A DNA stretch of 5,923 nucleotides, taken from the NCBI GenBank assembly GCA_021828935.1, contig JAJZCU010000153.1, positions 1-5,923 on the forward strand. The letters run 5' to 3'. Shown one piece after another: positions 1-5,513 of the stretch. How positions within the stretch are numbered: position 1 is the first letter of the stretch; every line of letters starts with the position of its first letter. The notes under the pieces were generated by a model that saw nothing but the letters and a program-made list of their open reading frames with translations, ran no database searches and was not told the DNA's origin. The DNA comes from Planctomycetota bacterium (GTDB lineage Bacteria; Planctomycetota; Phycisphaerae; WQYP01). The translations under genes and the position numbers were made by a program.

Positions 1-689
1 TTGGGGTTGGGCGTGTACGTGCCTGGCGGAATGGCCCATTCCGCCAGGAAGATGGCAAAGTCGCGGTCAATGCGGATGCGCTCCGGCACGCGCGGGTGAA
101 TGATAAGAAATCCGTACATGCCCATCGCCATTTGCAGCATTTCGTCGGCGTGGGGATGATACATATGCGTGCCGTGCTGCAATGGCGTAAATTCGTAAAC
201 AAATGTTTCCCCCGGCTTAATGCCCGGCTGCGTAAGGCCCACCACGCCATCCATACCGCAGGGCAAAATGATTCCGTGCCAGTGTACAGTGGTGGCCTCT
301 GAAAGACGGTTGGTGACAAAAATGCGCACCGGCTCGCCTTCGACAATTTCAATGGTCGGCCCCGGCGTGCTGCCGTTGTAGCCCCACGCGTTCACCATCA
401 TGCCGGGGGCGAATTCCTGCCGGATATGCTCGGCAATCAAGTGAAATTCCTTGACTCCCTTGTTCATTCGCCACGGCAGCGTGGAACCGTTGGGGGTAAC
501 CACCGGCACGTACGGCTGGCGCGCCGCGCGGCCGGTGGCTTTCTCCGCGGCAATCGGACTGTGAAACTCCGCACCGCGCTGGGCAATATTTTCCGGCGCC
601 GCGGAAACCTTTTCCACGCGATGAAACAGGGCCGCTGAACCGGCAACGGCGGCCGCGCTTTTGACGATCATTTTTCTGCGGGTAAGCAT
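1..689 (-). CDS. Multicopper oxidase, N-terminal part (Tat-exported, truncated by window edge)
   Basis: The first 229 residues of a multicopper oxidase are visible; the rest lies left of the window. These periplasmic enzymes oxidise Cu(I) or organic substrates and reduce oxygen to water; bacterial copper-resistance oxidases are of this type. The N-terminus reads MLTRRKMIVK followed by an Ala-rich hydrophobic stretch, a twin-arginine signal, as expected for an enzyme exported folded with copper. The first cupredoxin domain holds HWHG (residues 136-139) and HMYHPH (175-180), the His-X-His pairs that bind the type 2/type 3 copper cluster. A Met-rich stretch (184-191, MLQMAMGM) follows directly. 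The later copper motifs, including the type 1 site, are out of view. The start is supported by AAGGA 8 bases upstream. It is the last visible gene of the minus-strand string, 28 bases after the TolC-like gene. The family is clear; the substrate is not. Confidence 0.93.
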   Translation of the reverse strand, partial: MLTRRKMIVKSAAAVAGSAALFHRVEKVSAAPENIAQRGAEFHSPIAAEKATGRAARQPYVPVVTPNGSTLPWRMNKGVKEFHLIAEHIRQEFAPGMMVNAWGYNGSTPGPTIEIVEGEPVRIFVTNRLSEATTVHWHGIILPCGMDGVVGLTQPGIKPGETFVYEFTPLQHGTHMYHPHADEMLQMAMGMYGFLIIHPRVPERIRIDRDFAIFLAEWAIPPGTYTPNP

Positions 690-697
690 AATGAATT

Positions 698-702
698 CCT
701 TA
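698..702 (-). promoter_or_regulatory. Ribosome binding site of the multicopper oxidase gene
   Basis: AAGGA on the minus strand lies 8 bases before the ATG at 689. It fixes the start that gives a complete twin-arginine signal peptide. It lies inside the 28-base gap after the TolC-like stop codon, so the two genes are probably on one transcript. Confidence 0.7.
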
Positions 703-717
703 ATTAGAGTTGTTTTT

Positions 718-2289
718 TTAATGCATATTCATGCCAGGCATGGCGTGCCCGGCGCCCGTGCCGTGGCCCTTCTTGTCGCGATGCTTACGGCCGCCCATCT
801 TTGCGCTGGCTTGGTCTGTGCCGTACGTGGTGCGCGGGCCGTGCGGCCGGGGCAGCAACTGCGGAACGGTGTGCGCCTTCGCGGGTTTGTACACAAATGA
901 TTTGGGCAGCGCCCCGCCCACATCACGCTGCAGGTCCGCCCGGGCAATGAAATAGTCCTGCCACGCGCGATCATAGGAACGTTGGGCGTTAATCTCATTG
1001 TGCCGCGCCAACAACAGGCTGTAAACGCCCATTAACATTCCATCGTACATTTGTTGTGATAAATGCATGACGCCCACGCGTTGCGGCATTAACACCCGGC
1101 CGATATACAGGGCTTCGGCCCGCGCCGCGCTCAGGCGCGCTTCATCTTCCTGGACCCGGCTGCGAATGCGCACGGCCATGGCGCGCAACTGCTGGCGCGC
1201 CTGCACCACAGCGTATTTCACGCGGGCGATACGCGCCTGGTTCTGGTCAAACACCGGCAACGTTGCCTGCACCGTGGGGCCGGTGATGTTTTGGCCACCT
1301 GAGAATTTTTCCGTGTTCACGCCAGCCTCTACCAAGCCAAAATAACGAAAGGCTTTGCCTGTGCGCAGCTCAGTGCGCAACGCCAATATCATCTTCCGTT
1401 GTGCCTGCAGACTGTACCGATGCTTCATCGCATATGCTTCAAGGTGCGGCAAATCCATCCGCCCAGCCGGCACCGGCGACAAATGCGGCGGTATTTTCCA
1501 CGCGGTCTGCCGCCCCCACAGGCCCATCAAACGCGTAAGCCGCTGCCGATCAGCCGCTAAGCGCAGCCGGGCGTTGCTTACATTAACAACCGCCTGACTG
1601 TAGGATGCCTCCAACTGAGCATAATTAAGATCGCTGATATTGCCCGACCGATACTGTTGGGCGGCCACGCCGCCGGCAATGCGGTCCATCCGCAAAATTA
1701 ATTTCATGCGATTCAGCAGATGAGCCTCGCCGACGTAGCGGTAATACGCCACTTTCACATCCCTCGCCAAGTTCAGCACCTGGTCGCTGACGCGCAATTG
1801 TGTGGCCGCGAGCTGGTCTCTGGCCACCGCCTTGCGCAATGGCATTGCGACAATGCTCAGCAAATCTTCTGAAACGCCTTCCTCCGCGTCCACCCCGGAC
1901 GGCGGCCGGTTCGGAAACCGCTCGGTAGCAAATACGATGGGATTTGCCAACAAACCGGCCTGCACTAAATTGGCCTGATAAACGCCCACCGACGCGAACG
2001 TGGCCTGCAATGACGGATTGTTTAGCAACGCTATTTTTTCCGCGGTACGGGCCGTCAACGGGCCCCGCAGCAGGTCCGCGATGCGTTGTTGCAAACGCCG
2101 GCTGGGCCGCGCCCTGCGGTTCCAATGAACGTGTTCGCCGGTGCGTTGATAAACATTGCGGGAAACTGGGCGAAAGGCCTTGTGGCCATGCACCGCGCAG
2201 CCGGAAACGGTGAGTCCCGCCAAACCCAGCAGTACGGTGATGACGTTGGTCTTCCGGCGGGAATTGTTACTGTGGAATTTATCGCACAT
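718..2289 (-). CDS. TolC/CusC-family outer-membrane efflux lipoprotein with a Met/His-rich C-terminal tail
   Basis: A 523-residue outer-membrane factor, predicted to form the trimeric channel of a tripartite efflux system or a related metal export or storage device. Residues 15-31 form a lipoprotein signal ending in the lipobox VSGC, so the mature protein starts at Cys31. Family hallmarks are the NPSL and GLLANP region (91-117) and, in the second half, GPTVQATLPVFDQNQARI (337-354). Near the end, a long helical stretch leads to DYFIARADLQRDVGGAL (445-461), typical of TolC proteins. Family members usually end soon after this point; here about 60 more residues follow, rich in Lys, His, Gly and Met and ending HAMPGMNMH, a likely soft-metal ligand set. 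An AAGGAG site precedes the start, and the start overlaps the upstream lipoprotein gene by 11 bases. No RND pump or membrane fusion protein is in the window, so its partners are unknown. Confidence 0.9.
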   Translation of the reverse strand: MCDKFHSNNSRRKTNVITVLLGLAGLTVSGCAVHGHKAFRPVSRNVYQRTGEHVHWNRRARPSRRLQQRIADLLRGPLTARTAEKIALLNNPSLQATFASVGVYQANLVQAGLLANPIVFATERFPNRPPSGVDAEEGVSEDLLSIVAMPLRKAVARDQLAATQLRVSDQVLNLARDVKVAYYRYVGEAHLLNRMKLILRMDRIAGGVAAQQYRSGNISDLNYAQLEASYSQAVVNVSNARLRLAADRQRLTRLMGLWGRQTAWKIPPHLSPVPAGRMDLPHLEAYAMKHRYSLQAQRKMILALRTELRTGKAFRYFGLVEAGVNTEKFSGGQNITGPTVQATLPVFDQNQARIARVKYAVVQARQQLRAMAVRIRSRVQEDEARLSAARAEALYIGRVLMPQRVGVMHLSQQMYDGMLMGVYSLLLARHNEINAQRSYDRAWQDYFIARADLQRDVGGALPKSFVYKPAKAHTVPQLLPRPHGPRTTYGTDQASAKMGGRKHRDKKGHGTGAGHAMPGMNMH

Positions 2290-2896
2290 GGGACGCTCCT
2301 TTTTTGCCTGGTGTGCCGGGCATTTTCATGCCGGACATGCCGGTTTTTCGTTTGGAATAATGCGACCGCTTCCGGCGTTTCGTGTGGGAGGATCCGCCGA
2401 CCCGACACATGCACGCCATACCGCAGATACCTTTCTTACCAGCTTTTCCGCGCATGTCGCACATGTTTGGCGCCGTGGCCACGCGGCACTTGCCCTTCAT
2501 GCCGCACAAACCGTTCGTACCGGTCTTGCCCTTCACGCCGCACATGCACGCGGCGCCGGACATGCTGGGCTTTCCGGCCAAACCGCTGATTCCACACGCG
2601 TTCTTCATCGCCGAATCGGGCTTCACTCCATACTTGCCCTTTCCAGGCGATGGTTTCTTCATCCCGGACATGCCCTTCATCCCGGACTTGCCTTTCATAG
2701 AGGCGCCCGGAGAAGAAGCCGGTACAACGCGTGGGGCGCGACTTAAGTCGTGGAACTGCATTGCGCCGTGACGATTGCCCGCGGCGTTCGGATTCACCGG
2801 ATTGTGCCGCCCCAATACCCGCTGCCGGGGAATTGAGACACAGCCCGCTAATAGCGTGCTGGATGCAACAAACAACAACAGTAAAAGCTTTTTCAT
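2279..2896 (-). CDS. Lipoprotein of degenerate Cys/Met hexapeptide repeats, putative soft-metal binder
   Basis: I do not recognise this 205-residue protein. MKKLLLLLF and the lipobox LAGC (residues 16-19) mark a lipoprotein with lipidated Cys19. A short linker follows. From residue 67 to 192 the chain falls into about 21 six-residue units resembling M-K-G-[K/M]-[S/C]-G; the clearest are MKGKSG and MKGMSG (67-78). Between 69 and 189, 23 of 41 every-third positions are Gly and only two Gly are out of phase. There are nine Cys beyond the lipidated one (101, 117, 119, 131, 137, 146, 158, 162, 164), with CMC twice, and 15 Met from 67 to 192. Residues 171-184 are a basic His/Lys/Arg patch. Such Cys/Met density suggests binding of Cu(I) or a similar ion; this is inference. 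It overlaps the DUF2231-like gene by 4 bases (ATGA) and the TolC-like gene by 11. The reading frame is supported by the lipobox, this coupling and the repeat phase. Confidence 0.82.
   Translation of the reverse strand: MKKLLLLLFVASSTLLAGCVSIPRQRVLGRHNPVNPNAAGNRHGAMQFHDLSRAPRVVPASSPGASMKGKSGMKGMSGMKKPSPGKGKYGVKPDSAMKNACGISGLAGKPSMSGAACMCGVKGKTGTNGLCGMKGKCRVATAPNMCDMRGKAGKKGICGMACMCRVGGSSHTKRRKRSHYSKRKTGMSGMKMPGTPGKKGASHVR
2296..2301 (-). promoter_or_regulatory. Strong ribosome binding site of the TolC-like gene
   Basis: AAGGAG on the minus strand, 6 bases before the ATG at 2289. It lies inside the end of the upstream lipoprotein gene, which suggests translational coupling and settles the start upstream of the lipoprotein signal. 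Confidence 0.75.
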
Positions 2897-3528
2897 ACCG
2901 CACCACCTGCCGCGCCTGCGGCCAAAGAGGAACTATAAGCCAATCTTGCTTCTGCGCCGACAAAAACCGCCGCCGGCGCGCGACCGGCGCGGTACAGCAA
3001 GCTCGCCTTGCCGGTCATGGGCGGCATGCTCATCGGACCTGATTCAAAACTTTGATAACCACCCAGTGACGCTTGGTACACCAAGGCCGCAAACAACACG
3101 TATACGACGGCAAGGTACGCAATGTTCGGGCCCTTGCCTCGCTTGAAGAACCGCCATCGCCAAATCCCCACGGCCACAAAACAAATGGCCAGCGATGTGC
3201 CCAGCCACATATGGATGGTCATGCGATGGATGGACCCGGCGGCGCTGTCATCACTCATCCAAAAAAACCAGCCGAACAACGCTGTAAACGGCGTAATTGC
3301 CGCGGCAAAGAACATCATCCAGGCCGCCGCGGACCGCAGCGATTCCCGATTCAGCGCGTTCGCCACGACATCGCAGATGATCGAAAGCGTATAGGGCGCC
3401 GTCGTAAAACTGACAAACATGGGGTGCAGGGCCCGATGTTTATCCAACTGCCACAACCACGGAATAGCGTGTTGCGCATAGCGCGGCAACGCCATGCCAA
3501 GCGGGAAACTATTGAACCATGCAAACAT
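2893..3528 (-). CDS. DUF2231-like four-helix inner-membrane protein
   Basis: A 211-residue membrane protein with four predicted helices, at about residues 36-57, 67-90, 105-125 and 136-156. The motif HPMFVSF (35-41) matches the HP-x(2)-V-x-F signature at the first helix of DUF2231 proteins, whose function is poorly known and which often sit beside metal or redox genes. Further His residues (31, 101, 106) lie near helix ends and could bind heme or metal; that is inference. The tail after helix 4 carries GPMSMPPMTG (164-173), a small Met cluster that fits the metal theme of the neighbours, then an Ala/Gly-rich end. GGAG lies 8 bases before the start. The stop overlaps the next start as ATGA, so the two products are probably made together. 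The family call is from the motif and topology only; the biochemical role is open. Confidence 0.75.
   Translation of the reverse strand: MFAWFNSFPLGMALPRYAQHAIPWLWQLDKHRALHPMFVSFTTAPYTLSIICDVVANALNRESLRSAAAWMMFFAAAITPFTALFGWFFWMSDDSAAGSIHRMTIHMWLGTSLAICFVAVGIWRWRFFKRGKGPNIAYLAVVYVLFAALVYQASLGGYQSFESGPMSMPPMTGKASLLYRAGRAPAAVFVGAEARLAYSSSLAAGAAGGAV
2903..2908 (-). promoter_or_regulatory. Ribosome binding site of the repeat lipoprotein gene
   Basis: AGGTGG on the minus strand lies 6 bases before the ATG at 2896, a near match to AGGAGG. It is inside the end of the DUF2231-like gene, whose stop codon overlaps this start as ATGA. Confidence 0.5.
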
Positions 3529-3536
3529 AATTTTGA

Positions 3537-3540
3537 CTCC
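3537..3540 (-). promoter_or_regulatory. Ribosome binding site of the DUF2231-like gene
   Basis: GGAG on the minus strand, 8 bases before the ATG at 3528. It supports this start over the several downstream Met codons. Confidence 0.55.
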
Positions 3541-3566
3541 AATTCTAGTACATGTTTCCGCATTGA

Positions 3567-3582
3567 TAATCGCCAGCGATTA
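3567..3582. promoter_or_regulatory. Palindromic dyad in the gap before the DUF2231-like gene, possible operator
   Basis: TAATCGC and GCGATTA form perfect 7-bp arms separated by 2 bases. The dyad lies 38 bases upstream of the DUF2231-like start, in the only sizeable gap (3529-3683) of the minus-strand gene string. The shape suits a dimeric repressor or activator site; an RNA hairpin is also possible. No T-run follows on the minus strand, so it is not a standard terminator. No convincing promoter was found around it. Confidence 0.4.
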
Positions 3583-3683
3583 CAGCCAACGGCGTCGAAA
3601 GCAGGGGGAAAATTGTCAATGGATGCAAGCCGGGCCGGCCATCGCGTTGGACGGCAGCCGCGACCAGAAGAACTGGAGAAATT

Positions 3684-4136
3684 TCATAACAACAGTGCGC
3701 AATGCAGGCGCAGCGTCAGCGCGGAAGTGCAGGACAAGAAAAGTTTCGAAGGCCCGAACGGCTTGAGGATTTGATCGGGCGCCGCTGCCGAAGCGAACGG
3801 CAGAAATGCCACGACATGATGCAGCGACGGGCTGATGACCGGTATATTTTCAATTCCACGGTCCACGCGGTCGGCAATTGGTCGGCGTTGCCGCGCATGG
3901 CAGGTGCCCTGACATGGCATTTTACCGGATGTCCCGCCGGCCATGTGCATCATGCGTGAACTACCGCAGTGCATGCAGCAAGCGGCGGAACATCCCCCTC
4001 GCGTTTGGGCGCTGTTTTCGCCGCCCCTCGCCATCCCGATATCTTGTGCCGTGGCGCAGCCGCAATTGGCCGAAGCGGCCAACAACGAAACCACCACGGT
4101 TACAACAATCCAAAATCGAGAAAACAGCGTGGGCAT
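3684..4136 (-). CDS. Exported Cys/Met/His-rich small protein, putative copper-binding
   Basis: A 150-residue protein of no family I can name. Residues 7-24 are a hydrophobic signal peptide with likely cleavage near AASA (21-24) or CATA (27-30). The mature part has a dense ligand cluster: Cys49, Cys53, Cys54, Met55, His56 and Cys57, then RMMHM (61-65), Met73, and CQGTCH (75-80). Two more Cys lie near the end (136, 146), in a hydrophobic tail finishing LRLHCALLL. The layout (signal peptide, central Cys/Met/His knot, hydrophobic Cys-bearing end) resembles small periplasmic proteins found in copper loci, but I cannot assign it. It is the first gene after the promoter at 4169-4197. An in-frame stop three codons before the ATG fixes the start, although the ribosome site is weak (ACAGGT). 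A 155-base gap separates it from the next gene. Confidence 0.7.
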   Translation of the reverse strand: MPTLFSRFWIVVTVVVSLLAASANCGCATAQDIGMARGGENSAQTRGGCSAACCMHCGSSRMMHMAGGTSGKMPCQGTCHARQRRPIADRVDRGIENIPVISPSLHHVVAFLPFASAAAPDQILKPFGPSKLFLSCTSALTLRLHCALLL

Positions 4137-4168
4137 AACCTGTCACAAATCGCGAGCACAACCATGAT

Positions 4169-4197
4169 ATAGTAGTGGCAGCATTCGTATGGGTCAA
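4169..4197 (-). promoter_or_regulatory. Sigma70-like promoter of the minus-strand metal gene string
   Basis: On the minus strand TTGACC (4197-4192) is followed after exactly 17 bases by TACTAT (4174-4169). The -35 matches consensus at 5 of 6 positions, the -10 at 4 of 6. Transcription would start near 4162, giving a leader of roughly 26 bases before the ATG at 4136. Nothing between the promoter and the gene looks like a terminator. Confidence 0.6.
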
Positions 4198-4228
4198 CCC
4201 GCCTGAGCGGTGAACGCAGCGGTGCACC

Positions 4229-4252
4229 AGCCCCACCATTCATGGTGGGGCT
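4229..4252. repeat. Perfect 10-bp inverted repeat with 4-base loop (divergent spacer)
   Basis: AGCCCCACCA and TGGTGGGGCT flank the loop TTCA. It lies between the minus-strand promoter (4169-4197) and the glycosyltransferase start (4383). No T-run follows on either strand, so it is not an intrinsic terminator of the usual kind. It could be a dispersed palindromic repeat, a regulator site or a leader hairpin. Confidence 0.6.
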
Positions 4253-4255
4253 TGA

Positions 4256-4358
4256 GGCGACGGGAAGAAAACGGCGAGGTGCTTGACCGCACAGTGCAAG
4301 CCCTGGCGTTCAATATGAGCAACCGGCGCTGCCGTTCGCGGGCAGCTTTCCCGTCGCC
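4256..4358. repeat. Widely spaced 11-bp inverted repeat in the glycosyltransferase upstream region
   Basis: GGCGACGGGAA (4256-4266) and TTCCCGTCGCC (4348-4358) are exact reverse complements 81 bases apart. A smaller pair, GCTTG and CAAGC, lies near the left arm at about 4281-4301. If transcribed on the plus strand, this would fold into a long-range helix ending 24 bases before the glycosyltransferase ATG. No clear plus-strand promoter or known riboswitch motif was seen in 4198-4382. Confidence 0.4.
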
Positions 4359-4382
4359 CGAATTTCGGCTAACTTTTCCGCC

Positions 4383-5246
4383 ATGCCACTTACCGTTTCC
4401 GCATGTATCATCTGCCACAATGAAGTCGAAAAGATCGGCCTGTGTCTGGATTCTCTTGCCTGGTGTCGAGACGTTGTAGTGGTGGATTCCGGTTCCACAG
4501 ACGGCACCATTGATTTGGCCAGAGCCCATGCATCGCGGCCGCGCGTTGTGTCGCACGCATGGCAGGGCTACAGCCTGCAGCGATATTTCGCCGCCCAGCA
4601 GTGCCAAAATCCATGGGTCCTTATGTTGGATGCCGACGAGGAATGTTCGCCGGAACTGGCCCGCGAAATTCAAAATCTTGATGAAACAACTGTCGCCCGC
4701 GTGGCCATCTACCGCATGCCCCGGCACAATTACGTCGGCCGCCGCTACGTTCGGTGTTGGTCGCCGGACTTTCAGGACCGCCTCGTGCATCGGCAGCGTC
4801 TGCAATGGGCGCCGGAAAGCATTCCCGAAGTGCGCCGCCCGGCGGCGGGGTACTCTACCGCGCAACTGAAACACCCGCTGCTGCACAATCGCCTGCAACC
4901 ATTGCGTATAGAAGATTTTAACGATGGCCCGGTAATGGCCGAACGTGCCCGGCTGCTGGCCCAAAGCATGGCCGGCAAGGGGCAGCGCGCCGGCGTGGCC
5001 AATTTGCTGGTGCGCCCCGCCGCCACATTTATTAAATATTATTTTCTGAAAGGGGCGTTCCTTGATGGCCGCTTCGGGCTTCTGGTGGCCTACAAAACCA
5101 CCATCGGCGTGATGCTTAAATACAGCGCGCTGTACGCGTTGGAACAGAGCAACCTTGCCACCGGCGCCGCAGGTCAGCCGCGGGGCGCCGAAAGTACAGA
5201 TCACGCCGCCCCGTCTGCCAGAGAAGGCCCGGCCGACCCGGGTTAA
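4383..5246 (+). CDS. Family 2 glycosyltransferase, WaaE/KdtX-like (lipopolysaccharide core type)
   Basis: A 287-residue cytoplasmic GT-A glycosyltransferase that should move a sugar from a nucleotide donor to a lipopolysaccharide-core or other surface glycan acceptor. Its start, TVSACIICHNE (4-14), is the typical first strand and loop of the family. DSGSTDGT (35-42) binds the nucleotide, LDADEE (82-87) carries the metal-binding DxD, and CWSPDFQDRLVHR (125-137) matches the conserved acceptor-side block of WaaE-like enzymes. The block at 216-247 (IKYYFLKGAFLDGRFGL and following) is also typical. The last 27 residues are Gly/Ala/Pro-rich and look like a free tail. It is divergent from the metal genes and probably independent of them. 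No ribosome site precedes the ATG, but it is the first ATG after an in-frame stop near 4284 and begins exactly where the family does. Donor and acceptor cannot be told from the sequence. Confidence 0.9.
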   Translation: MPLTVSACIICHNEVEKIGLCLDSLAWCRDVVVVDSGSTDGTIDLARAHASRPRVVSHAWQGYSLQRYFAAQQCQNPWVLMLDADEECSPELAREIQNLDETTVARVAIYRMPRHNYVGRRYVRCWSPDFQDRLVHRQRLQWAPESIPEVRRPAAGYSTAQLKHPLLHNRLQPLRIEDFNDGPVMAERARLLAQSMAGKGQRAGVANLLVRPAATFIKYYFLKGAFLDGRFGLLVAYKTTIGVMLKYSALYALEQSNLATGAAGQPRGAESTDHAAPSAREGPADPG

Positions 5247-5378
5247 TATCGCCGGCGCGGCAAAAGTGTTGGGGGGCGATTTTGTTTATTGGGAATTGCG
5301 TGAAGTTGCCAAAACCGTTTACCTGTTCCGCGCCCGGATGTATTGGTGGATGGCGAACGCCATGCGGCAAGAATTCGG

Positions 5379-5407
5379 GGGCCGCCGTCGGCGAGTATCG
5401 GCGGCCC
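5379..5407. repeat. Perfect 9-bp GC stem downstream of the glycosyltransferase
   Basis: GGGCCGCCG and CGGCGGCCC enclose an 11-base loop, 132 bases after the glycosyltransferase stop. There is no T-run, so it is not a canonical terminator, but it could stall polymerase or protect the mRNA 3' end. Confidence 0.5.
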
Positions 5408-5480
5408 GCCGCGGGAACGTAATGTGCATACGAACGCGCACGGCGGAGCAGATTTCAAACCGGTGACCAGAACTGTTAGC

Positions 5481-5513
5481 CGCCCGCGCCGGCCCATTGG
5501 GCCGCGACGGGCG
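5481..5513. repeat. Long hairpin of two stacked 6-bp stems
   Basis: CGCCCG pairs with CGGGCG (outer) and CGGCCC with GGGCCG (inner), separated by a symmetric 3x3 internal loop and capped by ATT. All four arms are exact complements, which makes this the most hairpin-like element of the spacer. Confidence 0.5.

Noticed and set aside
1625..2125. 166-codon minus-strand frame inside the TolC-like gene
   Set aside because: Out-of-frame shadow; the TolC reading has consistent family motifs over its full length.
2156..2771. Two long plus-strand open frames opposite the repeat lipoprotein, one with PFMP-like pseudo-repeats
   Set aside because: They are antisense images of the 18-bp repeat; they have no signal peptide, ribosome site or operon fit, while the minus frame has a lipobox and coupled overlaps on both sides.
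3614..3619. Perfect -35 hexamer TTGACA on the minus strand in the 155-base gap
   Set aside because: No acceptable -10 at 16-18 bases; TGTAAT and TATCAA lie nearby but at the wrong distances, so no promoter is called.
3073..3774. 233-codon plus-strand open frame opposite the DUF2231-like gene and the gap
   Set aside because: Basic, low-complexity product with no domain, running across a gene boundary of the opposite strand.
4194..5204. 336-codon minus-strand open frame opposite the glycosyltransferase
   Set aside because: The plus strand encodes a clear GT2 protein with all family motifs; the antisense product has no recognisable domain.
5464..5466. TGA read as selenocysteine between two open stretches
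   Set aside because: No recognisable selenoprotein context around the codon, and the flanking protein sequence is itself doubtful.
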